A stretch of DNA of 64,000 bases from Struthidea cinerea (lineage: Eukaryota; Chordata; Aves; Passeriformes; Corcoracidae). Each line of letters begins with the position of its first letter. The stretch's first letter is position 1. Positions 11,466 through 23,006 of this stretch are shown here, one piece after another. The translations under genes and the position numbers were made by a program. The DNA is taken from NCBI GenBank assembly GCA_013397865.1, contig VZTI01001182.1, positions 1-64,000 on the forward strand. The letters run 5' to 3'. Under the pieces are notes generated by a model. That model had not been told where the DNA came from. It saw only the letters and a list, made by a program, of their open reading frames with translations, and did not search any database.

Positions 11466-12325
11466 TAATAACAGACTCATGGAATACCAGGTTGGAAGGG
11501 TCATCAAGGGTCATCTGGTCGAGCTTTTCTTGGCAAAAGCACAGTCTAAACAAGATGGTCCAGCACCCTGTCTGGATGAATTCTAGAGGTGTCCAATGTC
11601 AGGGAATCCACCACTTCCCTGGGGAGATTACTCTCATTGCAAAAATTTTTCATCTTATGTCCAATAGGAATCTCCCAAAGAGTTACTGGTACCCATCACC
11701 TCTCATCTTTTCCATGTGACTCCTAGTAAAAAAAGAAGTCTGATCTTCATCGTTGCCATCCTTTAAATACTGGAACATGGTGATTCTGTCTCTCCGAGGC
11801 CTTCTTTTCTCAAGGCTGAATGCACCCAGTTCTCTCAGCCTTTTCCCATATGTCAGGCTTTCCCCTCCTTTTTCTCATCTTTGTGGCCTCTCTTTGGGCT
11901 CTGTCCAGCCAGTCCACACCCTTTTTGTGTAGCGGGGACCAAACCCGAACACAATATTCCAGGCCTGGCATTCATAGTATTGCATACTAGGGCCATTCCT
12001 TAGTATTCCATTCTACTGCCTGAGTAGAGTGGGATGATTAGTTCCCAATTTCTGCTGGGAATGCCCTGGTTGCTGCAGCCCAGCCTCCTGCTGGCTTTCT
12101 CTGTCCCAGCTGCACACTGGTCACTCAATCTGAACTTGTTGTCCACCAGGACCTCCAGGTCCTTTTCCACAAAACTGCTCCCATCCATGCAGATTCCAGC
12201 TCATACTGCAATCCTGGGTTACATTTTCCCAAGTGAAAGACCTTTCATTTGTCTTTGTTGAACTTCATATGTTCCTGTTAACCCACTCTTTCAGCTAATC
12301 CAGGTCTTTCTGGAAATTATCAGAA
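11466..12325 (-). mobile_element. CR1 LINE fragment, about 860 bp
   Basis: Minus-strand CR1. From its 3' end inward it shows ACTCATGGAATACCAGGTTG, TCCACCACTTCCCTGGGGAG near 11608, GGCTGAATGCACCCAGTTCT near 11814, TTTGGGCTCTGTCCAGCCAG near 11893, CACAATATTCCAGGCCTGGC near 11950, then the region encoding the end of ORF2 (CCAGGACCTCCAGGTCCTTT, CCATCCATGCAGATTCCAGC) up to about 12325. Many substitutions and small indels mark it as an older copy than the 8209 fragment. The frames 11399-11719, 12034-12261 and 12000-12188 lie within it and are not genes. Confidence 0.87.
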
Positions 12326-14314
12326 GTTATACACAAGCGGTGTAAACAATATAATTACAACACATTTAATGTCATCCAACACAACTAGAACTGGATAAAA
12401 GATATATTTAAATAATTACACATTTGTTTTCAGCTTTAATTGAGCCAGCAGTAATTAATAGATTCATGTGTCTGTGTATTAAAGAACATACCATTAAAAT
12501 ATGCTTCAGAAATGTCAAAACATGTCGTTTCAGCATGGTCCAACATTGATCAGCTTCCTTGACAGCTGGAGAGCTTCACAGGAGTTTCAGTTTGAATGCT
12601 TCAGGCCCCTAATCTCTCCTGTATATTTGATTTTCCAGATGGACAACTGTTCCAGGATATGCTATAATCTTACTGCCCCAGGGTTTAAACAAAACAGGTC
12701 AGTGTACTTTAGTGTATTCTGAATTTCATTCAGGCCAAGACTCTGACCTACAGTACAAATCCAGGATGAGAGGCAGTGACCTTCAACTTGCATGAAGGTG
12801 GATGTCCAGAGGGCTGCAGATTAATACTGAATTGACACAGAATATTTCAGCTCAGTGTGATGAGCCAAATGTGTCAATTCAGGTTGACACAATCCAAAAT
12901 GAAGACAGGACAAACATACAAAAATTCACATTATTAGTGAGTAGACAATGTGTTCTATCAAAAAACAACCAAATAATCTCCACAAAATTCCCCTGCATCA
13001 CTTTTTACAAATCCACTTTCCCAAATGTTGCTTTTTTAGACGTCCATTTCCATGGCATCTGGACAGCTGGCAGAAAAAGGCAGCAATCAGTAGGACTTGG
13101 TGAGTCTTTCAAACCTTGAACCAATCTTGCAAGCGTAGCAGCTTTAAAATTTGTACCTGTGAATGTTTATATATTTTTGTGATCTTTTCCTGCTTTTCCA
13201 GCACTTTTCTCACTCTCTCTCAATGACACACACATTCACACACACTTATACTCCCACCTTTGCACGTTGGAGAACCTCTTGTGCACTCTCCAGTCTCACC
13301 CTCTCTTTCAAGCACAGGTTCACACACACAATCCTCTACAGAGTAAAGCTTCTTTACTTTCTTTACTTTTCCTTAATCTCTTTCTTTTAATGACAGCTGA
13401 ATCCTGTGAGGTAAAAGATGATCTCTCTGGGAACAACTGAAGTGGAGAACAACATGCAGCTCACACCTCTTCTTCATTCTTTACCTGAGATTATTGTTGT
13501 GGTAATTGTGCTGTTCCCATTGGAAGCATAAAGGAGTTATAAAGCTGTAACTGCTTGCTCTTTTCCTTCAAACTTGGTTTCACAAGGTTGAACACAATCC
13601 AAATGGGTTGCCTTATAAAGCATTCTTGTGCTTTATTTGCACCTCTTCATGCCACCAATGCAGACTTCTTGGGATTTCAGAATTTATTTTTCTTCCTTTT
13701 TTTTTTTTTTTTTTTTTTGAGGTCTCTTCTCCTGTTTTGTTTATGTTTGCCACTGTCAAGTGAACATGAAGTACACCAATTCATTCAAAACCAAACAAAT
13801 ATAATTCCAAGAGAGCAAACAAGGTCAATATCCTCCCTGTCTGGTCTCTGGGATGCTCCTGCAAACATACTGGTTGGTATCAGGAATACCTGGCTCACAA
13901 TGTGCCCACCAAAGCTGTCACTGATGGGGTGGCAGGAAATGACACATCCTTCCTGGTCTTGCAAATCCTACTTCAATAAGCAAAGCTCGAATTGCTGTTT
14001 TCATATGACACATCTGGGCTCTCCTAAATGTTCATGACAGTGAGGTTCTAATCCATTGTCTCCTTGTATGGCAGTGCCAGCCTGCTACTCAGGATTACTG
14101 TCATCTCCACCATGCAAAGCAACACGTTGCACTCTCACTATGGCAACACTGCTCATGGGATTTATAGCAGATGCTGACTGATGTAATGAGCAAGCCCACA
14201 ACACCTGCAGCCTGTGTCATTCCCATCTACTGACACTGCTGCAGCATCCAGCTTGGCAGGACAGTGCCATCTCTCACGGTGGGCTCCAGCCCCAGAACTG
14301 CAGTCTGGTTAGAA
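12326..14314. other. Unique DNA with a CA-rich patch and a 22-base T-run
   Basis: A CA-rich stretch sits near 13220-13250 and a T22 run at 13697-13718. The open frame at 13555-14037 runs through that T-run, giving a poly-phenylalanine stretch, and is judged spurious. No conserved domain is seen. Confidence 0.4.
13697..13718. repeat. T22 homopolymer run
   Basis: Twenty-two consecutive T bases, read directly from the sequence. No poly-A-tailed retrocopy can be tied to it. Confidence 0.9.
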
Positions 14315-15285
14315 AAGCACATATTGTAAGAAATAGGGCAAGGAAGGCAAGAGATCATGGCTGAGTCGAGACCTGCTGGTCAAACTAAAGGGCAAGAAGG
14401 AAATGCACAGCAGTGGAAGAAGGGACATGTATCCTGGGAAGAGTATAGGGATGTTGTCTGATAGTGTAGGGTTGGGGTCAGGAAGGCCAACATGCTGGAG
14501 CTGAGCTTGCCAAGGGATGCAAAGAATAACAAACATTTCTAGCCAGGAAAGGAAGAGAATGCAGGGGTTGAGAGGAATCCTGAGGAGAAGGACTTGGGAG
14601 TGCTGGTGGATTAGAGACTGGACGTGACCCAGCCATGTGCACTTGCATCCCAGAACACCAAACATGTCCTGGGCTGCATCCTAAGCAGCGTGGGCAGAAG
14701 AGGAGGAAGGGGATTCTGCCCCTCTGCTCTGCTCTGTTCTGCTCTGCTCTGCTCTGGTGAGACTCTATCTGCAGTGCTGCCTCCAGCTCTGGGGCCTCAG
14801 CACAGGAAAGACATAGACCATGTTCAGAGGAAGGCCCCAAAGATGGTCAGAGGGCTGGATCACCTCTCCTATGAAGACAAGCTGAGAGAGCTGGGTTTGT
14901 TCAGCTTGGAGAAGAGAAGGAGAAGAGAAGGCTCCAGTGAGAGTTATGGCATCCTTTCAGTACATGAAGAGGGCCTGTGTTAAAGACTGGAAGAAAGTTT
15001 TTAGCAGGGCTGTAGTGACAGGACAAGGGGTAATGGCTTTAAATTAAAAGAGAGTGTATATACACTAGATATAAGGAAGAAATTTTGTTATGAAGAGGCT
15101 GAACAAACACAGGCACAGGTTGCCCAGAGAGGTGGTAGATGCTCCATCCCTGGAAGTGTTCAAGGTCAGGTTGGATGGGGCTCTGAGAAATTTGATCTAG
15201 TTGAAGTTTCCCTGCCCATGGCAGGGGGTTGGAACCAGAGGATCTTCAAAATGCCTCACAACCCAAGCCATTCTATGATTCTACG
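14315..15285 (+). mobile_element. CR1 LINE with internal deletion
   Basis: Plus-strand CR1. Its first quarter matches an upstream part of ORF2 (GACCTGCTGGTCAAACTAAA near 14370, GGGACATGTATCCTGGGAAG near 14422, GGGATGCAAAGAATAACAAA near 14513). At about 14560 it jumps to the ORF2 end (GAGAAGGACTTGGGAGTGCT near 14584), so most of the reverse transcriptase region is missing. It then runs without a large break through TTCAGCTTGGAGAAGAGAAG near 14900 and ACAAGGGGTAATGGCTTTAA near 15023 to the terminal CCATTCTATGATTCTACG at about 15267-15284. Seven CTCTG-type units (14722-14756) are expanded inside it. Minus-strand frames of 118 and 120 codons at 14309-14840 are antisense shadows. Confidence 0.87.
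14722..14756. repeat. (CTCTG)7 pentamer repeat inside CR1
   Basis: Seven tandem pentamers, six CTCTG and one TTCTG (14737-14741). They sit where the CR1 consensus has a single CTACTCCGCTCT-like stretch, so the repeat arose within the element. Confidence 0.85.
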
Positions 15286-18200
15286 TGCAAGTGGGATGGC
15301 ATCAAAAATTCAGTACATCTTTTCTTTCCAGAGATGCACATTTACTTCTGATAGCCATAGGTCTGTCCTTCCCTTGTTTCAGAGAGTGTCCTCTCCCTTC
15401 CTCTTCCAGGCAGCCAGTATTTGCCTGGCTCAGCAGATAACACACTAGTTTAAAAAAAAAAAAAAAAATCACTTTATAAATTCAGTCCCTTGTGAAACTT
15501 TTAGAAGTGATTACTAGAGCATCATGTGGCATGAGGCCATGGGAGTACTTAAGTTTTATGTTTTGTTTAATTGCCTGTGGAAGTCCTGCCCTTGGCACTT
15601 TGGTTAATGGTTAAAAGTGTTTTGTACTGCATTATAATTTACTGTGGTCAACAGAAATAAAGTTCATTGTACCTGTCAATAAGAATCTTTTCTCCTGTCT
15701 CACTATTCTTTAAGTAGATCAAATTCCAACCTCTGTCACTCATACAAATGCACAACAACCAGTTGATTTCTTTTTCTTCACATTGGATGCTGAAGAGACT
15801 TGGTGATTTAGGGAATAACCTTAAAGCTCCTTCAGTGGAGAAGCTGAGCCATGTCAAGGAAATAACAAAGTTTACAAAGCATACCCCTGTGCCCTGGTCC
15901 CCAATTGTGGAGTGAAGTAGGAGGCATTATAAAAAAGATAAAGCAGGATTAAAAATTAGTAATTTACAGAAAGAGTACATGGGTATTTGGAATAGATAAG
16001 AGTTTGGAGAGAAAATTAGTTGCTAAGCAAGATTACTGAAATATCCTCCACTGCTTTTTTGCAAGAAGGAAAAGGTGTCTTCTAGCCAGGTTGAGCAGAC
16101 TGACAGTTTTCTGTCCTTTGGAAGTCCACCCTTTCTCTATCACAAAATATGGATTTTAACATGGGTTCAGTTTTGCCCATTTCTAGTGGGGCAGTGGAGG
16201 AAAGGCAGGAGTTGGGTTTTTGGGTTGAGTTTTTTTGTTTATTTCTGCATTTTGCATACTTAATTTCTGCTTGAGGCTGTTTGTTGGAACAGTGCCAGGA
16301 AATACTGACACACCGCGGAGGCACCAGCTCTGATGAGACACAGACTTGGGGCCACTCTGTTGCCCACTCGTGGGTGTTCCTTGGTGCCAAGCTCAGAACA
16401 GAGCCAGCCTTGAAGCTATTTTTTTCCCTGAATAAAAGCTGCCAAGTTTTTAGCCCATGGAAAACCTCAGCATATCAGCATCATGCAGCCTGTATGCTCA
16501 CTGCTGGAGAAGACAGCTCTTCTCATAGTGTGAAGGAAATTTCTTTCTCTTCTTCCTACTCTGTTGCAACCTTGAATAATGCACCAAATGTACAATTTCT
16601 CCTGTTTCATAGTAGGAATCACTGCCCCAGTAGGAAGTAAATTGCAAACCCCAACTCACTTCAGATAGTTTCCCAGCATTGATTGATAGATGATCACAGA
16701 GCTAAAGATAAAAACTCGAGAGCTCTTTATGCCATTCCAAAACCTCCCTTTCCTCCTTTTACCATTGTAAACATCTGTAGAAAGATTTAATAATTTTTTT
16801 GCATTACTGACTCATTATTTAGCTTAGCTTTTGTTCTCCAAATATGCTAAACCTGTCTTACTTCTTCCATTTATATATCTTTTTTTGTAGCCTTGCAGGC
16901 TGCTTCACACAGAAGAAATAACCATAAAGCAATGATATTCAGAGGTTTACCAGCAACACATAAATATTTATATGCATTCCATACTGAAGATCTTCCATTG
17001 AGTCAAAATACATGTATAGTGCAGACATTTATATATCATTTTCATATGAAAGGCACAAAACAGATGAGACAGTTTCATGCTTTCTTTCATTTAATACACT
17101 GAGCTTGAGGCCAATGCTCATTTATTTTTCCTTTGAAGATTTGCAGTTGTGTTGGGTTTTTGTCTTTGCTTACAGGGCTCAGTCATGAAGATGCTTCAGA
17201 GCACCAGCCTTCTACCTCAGGAGACCTGGTTCCTGCCCTGATCTAGAGCACACCCAGGGAGGTTAGTTGGTCTCGTCATGCTCTCTAGTGGCTGCTTCTC
17301 TGCTGAGCAGCTGCCATGCTCCAGGGAGGACCAGCTCTGGAGCTGCAATGATGCTGCAAGACTTTACAGGCAGAGCACAAAAGGAAAACTTTTGGAGAGT
17401 CATTTTGGCTTGGTTCTAGTCACTCCTAAACCGTGTCTTAATCTCTCACCTCAAAGAACCAGAGAATAAATGTCTTGATAACAGTCATGCAAATTTTTAA
17501 AATAATTTCAGCTCTCCTCTTCCTGACTATAGTGCCTCCATTTGAAATCTGGAGTCAATAATGATGAAACTGACAAAAACATGGCTAACAAATCCATTTT
17601 ATTATTTGCCTCAGCCTTATCTAAAAATTGCAATGGAAAGAGCTATTGAGGTTAGTTGGGAAGGCCTGACTGACTTCAGTAGCTTTTGAACCATGGGGCC
17701 AGGTATACTTTTAGTTCTCTCTGTCACTGAATTTCATGAGTTTGCAAATTTGTATGGGGTCTTCCCAGGGAAAGAGAGTTTAATGCATTTTAGAATTATA
17801 GATTTATTGCTGATTATGTCCTTGAAATACAGAAATAATTCACAGAACTTTATAACGAAATTGGATTTTCAATGTTTAAATATCCTAGAGAAATTGTGGT
17901 TCAAATTCTGAGTGACAATGCAGATCAGAATTATTTTCTGAATAATTAAAAAAATGCAGTAGAACAAAACTGAGATTCAGCAAAAACAAATGAATCACTC
18001 TTGATCATACGTTGAGCAGAGAGAAAGTAAACTACCATCAGAAGGAGCTTTACTTTTTGATGATAGCTTTTACTTTTTGAAGGGTTACTTCAGTTTAATG
18101 CTCAAATACCACAAGAGCAACATGGAATGGCATCCTGAGGGATTTGGTTGTGGCTGTGGTCCTGGAGAGTGTCATGAGCCCCCTTCTCCTGCCTGCTGTA

Positions 18201-18358
18201 GCAGCCTGTTCATGCACTTCTTTTAATGCAATTCCACCGATGACTTTGAGATGCCCACCCTCCCCCATTTCCACGCACAGGGGTGCTGGAAGGGCACCCC
18301 TGCTCTGCAGGCTGTGACCAAATGGGCTTGTTGACTTTCTTCCCACACACTGGGGGGT
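15286..18358. other. Unique DNA
   Basis: A 17-base A-run lies at 15452-15468. Around 16280-16440 there is a somewhat GC-richer patch with AATAAA near 16431, but no LTR ends could be found. A segment near 17176-17240 follows an acceptor-like CTTACAG but its best frame stops after about 21 codons. No gene is supported. Confidence 0.4.
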
Positions 18359-18537
18359 GACACTGTGGGGATTTAAGAGAGAAAAATAAAAGTGATGCTT
18401 TCCATTTGTGGGATGTAGGTGGTCAAGAGAAACAAAAGCCCTTGCAGAAGTTTTACATGAGATACACAGATGGCTTTGGGGGTGTGGCAGACTCTGTTGA
18501 TGCTAAAAAGATGAAGGAAGCCAAAAAAGACTTGTGA
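18359..18537 (+). pseudogene. ARL4-like small GTPase pseudogene, fragment
   Basis: A degraded piece of an ARF-like GTPase gene on the plus strand. From 18409 the frame reads WDVGGQEK, which contains the G3/switch II motif of ARF and ARL proteins, then KPLQKFYMRYTDG, VADSVD and KKMKEAKKDL before a TGA at 18535. Compared from memory with ARL4A, about 18 of 33 residues after the G3 motif agree, including TDG, DSVD, M and EAK. Just upstream, 18369-18400 reads GFKREK then IKVML in a frame shifted by one missing base, matching the GFNTEKIKVTL segment that precedes G3 in ARL4 proteins. About seven codons before FHLW are absent. The nucleotide-binding P-loop and NKQD motif are missing, so the product could not be functional. 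ARL4 coding regions are normally in one exon, so a retrocopy and a duplicated fragment cannot be told apart here. Confidence 0.72.
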
Positions 18538-21500
18538 CAGATGCTTTCAAGCTATGAAGTATTTAAAGAAGATTGCATTAACTTTAGAAATGTTAGAAAT
18601 GTTTCCTAACGAAACTCAAGTTTTTGTCAGTAGCTGTGTTCCCAGATAAATAAGACATGAGATGTTTCCTTCAAGATGAAAAGGATGTAGGGAGGTAATT
18701 AATACTGTTTCAACTTTGCAACAGCTTCAAGTGGAAGATATTTGAAGTTCCAAGGGAGCTACCACACAAACTGCTATGGTCCAAAGGCAAACCAAAAGTA
18801 GCTTCAACCATCTATAGAAATAACAGTCCTGACTGGGGAAAAAGCTGTCTTCTAAAAACTCACTGTGACTAACAAGGACAAATGCTTCAGAGCCCTAAAA
18901 GTGTTGGAAGATATGTGACCACCAAGTAGGTACATTGGGTGGCTGTTGTTTTGAGGCACATTTCCTATTAAATTATTTTGCTATTGGTAAATAGTTCATA
19001 ACCTTGGGAGAGCTGAGGAGGCTGGAGAAAAGTGTCAGAGCAGCTACTGAGAGTGAGACTTGCAAAGAGTTGGAGGGGGGTTTAGTTAAGGGCCAATTAA
19101 GAGAGGAGGCACTATGGGTTCCTGCCTCAAGAGAGCTGACAAGCTGGGATATCATAAGGGAAATGGAAGTGCAGTTACCTTAGAAACTGCAATAAAAACC
19201 TTACTAAATTATTAACATATCTGAAAATTAAGAAAAAAACAGTATTTCCAGTTATTAGAAAACTAGGTTCAAGGATTTCCTTTTGGAAACAGAGACAGTT
19301 TTACTAATGAACGAGCTGAGATTTTTTCCTTTTTCTGTGCCATCAAACAGGAAGATCTCCAAGAAAGACCCAAACAGCAATTAAAATATTATTTCTTTTC
19401 TTTAAACTCATACAAAATTAATGTGTTTCCTTCTCACACATATCTACTCTTTCACTGTCCTCCTGGATTTTGTCTCCCTATCCTTCTTCCCTCAGTTCAG
19501 TTTGTTTGGGACAGGCTCCAACTGTCTCAGCTATATGGAGAATTTCCAATGTCACCAAACCAGAGACAAACTGCAAGTCTTTTTTGGTCTTTGGCCAGGA
19601 TGATTCTCCTCCAACAAGGTGCTTTGGGCAGCAGTTCTGCCTTGGAGAGTGCTAAATGCTATGAAACAAGGAGACCATTAAAACCTTTGAAGTTGTAAAA
19701 TAACTATGTTAAATTTGTTCATAAAAATGGAGTTAACTTTAGAAGGGGAAAAATGTTACATCAGACCTTCAGGTATCTCCCCAAACAGGAGGGTATCCTT
19801 CTTAGAGGTAGTTCAATACTGGAAAAGTTGATTTCTCATTGCTTACTGGGTCTAAAATAATTCCAGAAATTTTGTATTGTGGAAATGAATTTATGAGCTA
19901 ATAAATGAGGAGGGACCTGCAGTTTTTCCTCTCAAGACCAAATACTCAAAAACTTGGGCAAGAGATTTGGCCCTGCTTAAAGCCCCAGTCTGAGGACTAA
20001 CTACCTCACTGGGAAAGCTAAAGCTAAGAGGATTGATATAAAAGCAGTTTGGGGCCCATGTGTAGGACTGAAATTCCTAGGGTGAAAAATGGACCAAGGA
20101 ATCTTGTTTCTGCCTGAGAAACACTGGGCTGATCATCAACAAAGAAATACAAGTATTTGCTTGGAAATATTTTCACAGCTTGATGTGTCATGCTGGAAAG
20201 TCCACACTCTGAGTCTCTCTGCGAAAGCTGACTTGGTGCATGAGTGTGCATCCTGCTGCCAGTGAGTCACCTGGCAGATTTGTCATTCAGTTACAGTATT
20301 GGGGAAAGGGGCACATGCAATTTATCCTGTGCAGGATTATTGTAATGCCATCATTCGGGCAAATAATTCCGAATGTTGTGCCTGGAGCAGTGGATGGCTT
20401 CATTGCTCACTGGTTACTTCTCTTGCTTCTTTGCCTGCTGGATGCGTGTTTACAAAAGCTAATTAGAGTGGACTGTGTTATTTACAGTGTTAGACTTTAG
20501 AAGGAAAAAGCTTACTGTATAATCTCTGCCTCAAGTATGTTTGAGCAGAGGTTACTTTAGGGGAACTGAAAGGAGCCAGCAGGAACAAACTCAGCAATTA
20601 TTTTAACACAGTCAAGGATTTCTATCCCCTAAGTGGCAGTATGAAATATTCCCATACTGGTTACCTGATACTGGATTGTACAGGGTAGAAATTTCTTTCC
20701 GTATGCACTGTATCACTTTGGGCCTTAGCTAGTTTCAGACCCCTGGGCTTCACTTTAAATTTTCAATGCATTTAATATATGTAACTGAACTAGGAAAAGT
20801 CATTGTTTTCCCTTCTTGTCCTTTCTATCCCCTTCTATTTAAAGTTTAGGAACCCCTTCCTCTCCCACAGCAATTTTTTAATTGCTTTTTTAATTATTGG
20901 GGTTTTTTGCTGTTTCATATGATTTCTACTAAAGTTAGGAGGAGGTGGATGAAACCTGGGAAAACTAAAACCTTCACCTTTTATTAAGCTACAAAGGCAA
21001 AAACCTGAAATCCAAATATTTTCTTTGATGAAAAAGAATCCCTGGAGAACATAAAGATTTCTATCACCTTCACCAGGAGAAGGTTATGTTTAGCAAACCT
21101 AGGGTTTCCCTCAAGGAACACTTGGCAGTGAAGAAGGTCAAAAAATATCAGAAGCCTATTTGGTCCTACTTTGCAGGCATATCAATTAGTGCTTTGTGTC
21201 ACCAGGTTTCAGGGACTTCACCTGAGTCTCTTCAATATATGCCAGCTATGGTGATCCCGTTCATAGCCAAACCCTAGCAAACATGCTGAAGAGCCTTATG
21301 TTTTCCAGAAAGTTGCTTAATCAAAAGATAGCACACTTTTTTCTCCAGGGTCTTCACAGGGAGGCACAGAAACAAAAAAAAAAAAAAAGAGAGATTGGAA
21401 GTATTTGCCAACTCTGCTGGCACTACTGCTACTGCCTCAATGGGAAACCAGTTCGATCTAAGAATTAATAAAGAACTGGAAACACATAAAACAATTCAGG

Positions 21501-22269
21501 ACATTCCCATTCCCAGCCCACATATTCAGTCCCAGTTTCAAATTCCAGAGACTGTATTCAGAATGGGGAGAAAATTCTGAGCAGTGAGGCAAGGATAAAA
21601 TAGCTTCCCTTCTTCATGCCTTCATTTAGACCATCCAGATTTGTGTTCCAAATGTACGTTTTGCTGTGGAGGTTGTAGCACAAAATGACATATCTCAGAG
21701 AGGGAAAAAAATCTGCCACCAAGACCATGCAAGAGAGGAAATATTGACTTTGATAAATGGGAATTTTCTCATGTTTGTGCTTTCAGCACTTTACTACAGT
21801 GAGTTCAGCATCACAGGAATCTGTTTCAGCAAGTTCTCTGCTTGGTGATATTATGTGTGTATAGGTGAAAGATCAGAAAATTTTGGAAGATTTTAATTTT
21901 GAGCTGTTGTGGAAGTCAGCTAAGCCACTTCTGTACATTAAGATTCAGATTCTTTTATTTTTAATAAGTATTTTCTTTGTTTTACTTGGACTGCTTACAT
22001 ATTAATATTTTGTTAGACTACGCAGCCAGTTCTGGAGCAGCTTTTAATGTATGTGAACTGATTTGTAACAGCAAGGTTAATAATTTATTTAGTTGTCCCA
22101 GAACATTCTGTGAGCTTAATTAAGGTAATATTCTGGAGACCTCTTGCTTGCCTTCCTGAGTCCTGGAGAGATTCCTTTTAAACATGAAATGTGTTAGCTG
22201 AGTGTGCAGAAAAAGAGAGGATAAAGCAAGAAACACATACCAGGCTGTAGAAAAACTCTCCTTAACAAG
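18538..22269. other. Unique DNA
   Basis: No gene or repeat family recognised. There is an A15 run at 21374-21388. The ARL4-like similarity does not visibly continue past 18537. Short frames of 60-91 codons (for example 19421-19698 and 20240-20500) have no identifiable domain. Confidence 0.4.
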
Positions 22270-22313
22270 TATATTATATAAATATATAATATAAATTATA
22301 TATACGTATATAT
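22270..22313. repeat. AT-dinucleotide-rich tract
   Basis: About 44 bases of almost pure A/T with repeated TATA and ATAT units around one CG (TACGTA). Such tracts can melt or extrude as cruciforms. It ends 19 bases before the minus-strand LTR. Confidence 0.8.
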
Positions 22314-22332
22314 GGGAAACAGTCTTACATAT

Positions 22333-23006
22333 TGTCCCTGTTTGAGACGAATTAGGAGGAACGTCCAAAATGAATGTCCCCTGATAGAAGGCAGTTTACA
22401 GTCAACCCTCCCTCACCAGGTTCAGAAAGAATTTTCCTCAGAGGAAAGGGGAAAAAAAAGTTACTTATTTAATGAGCAGAGTGCACACAGGCATGGGGAA
22501 AAAAAAAGAGAAAAATGCTAAATAATAAAACCTCTCACTGTGGAGAGAACCTGGTAAAATTCAAAGTCCTTGTGGATGTGGCTCTCTCCTCTTTGGAGCT
22601 GGGGTTTGGCATGGGCCCCCTCTGGGCCAGTGCGTAAGGTCTCCTGATGATCTTCTGGTGTTGTTGAACAGTCCAGAAGAGAAGAAGAAGCAGCCAAAGT
22701 GTCAGGGAAAAACTCTCTTGCCTCAGGTAGCAGACTAGCATAAAAGCAAAGGAGTTTAACTCTTTGTCTCTCTCCTGAGAAAAGGAGCTGAGAGCTGGCT
22801 AAAAGCAGGAAGGTGCTTCCTCCCTCTGCAGGAGCCCGGAACGCAGGGGAGCGTGTATCTGCGTCCTTGAACACAAAACCAATCGTTGTTTTTTTTTTCT
22901 CCTTTTCTCTCGGACCCAGCTTAAAGACACAGAAAGGCACAGGATTCATGTATGGCATAGGGCAGACGATAGGGAACTCAGTATCATACAGTCACCCCAG
23001 GATACA
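22333..23006 (-). mobile_element. Solo LTR of an avian endogenous retrovirus, minus strand
   Basis: Read on the minus strand it opens TGTATCCTGGGGTGACTG and ends CGTCTCAAACAGGGACA, the ends of a common songbird LTR type as I remember it. The internal order fits: a U3 with CTCAGGAGAGAG-like sequence, an ATTAAA polyadenylation signal (TTTAAT on the plus strand at 22468-22473), and a U5 that reads CTCTGAGGAAAATTC then CTGAACCTGG. A 6-bp direct repeat, TACATA (plus strand), lies at 22326-22331 and 23003-23008, within a few bases of the ends. The exact 5' end is therefore uncertain by about four bases and the class is not settled. No gag or pol sequence adjoins it. The 146-codon minus-strand frame at 22518-22958 runs through the LTR and has no retroviral domain. 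Confidence 0.78.

Noticed and set aside
13555..14037. 160-codon plus-strand open frame
   Set aside because: It crosses the T22 run, giving a phenylalanine tract, and shows no domain.
16275..16445. Possible LTR or transcript end with AATAAA
   Set aside because: No TG...CA ends, target duplication or family resemblance could be found.
17165..17240. Possible exon after a CTTACAG acceptor
   Set aside because: The best frame stops after about 21 codons and no good donor was found.
22518..22958. 146-codon minus-strand open frame
   Set aside because: It lies wholly inside the solo LTR at 22333-23006 and does not resemble a retroviral protein.
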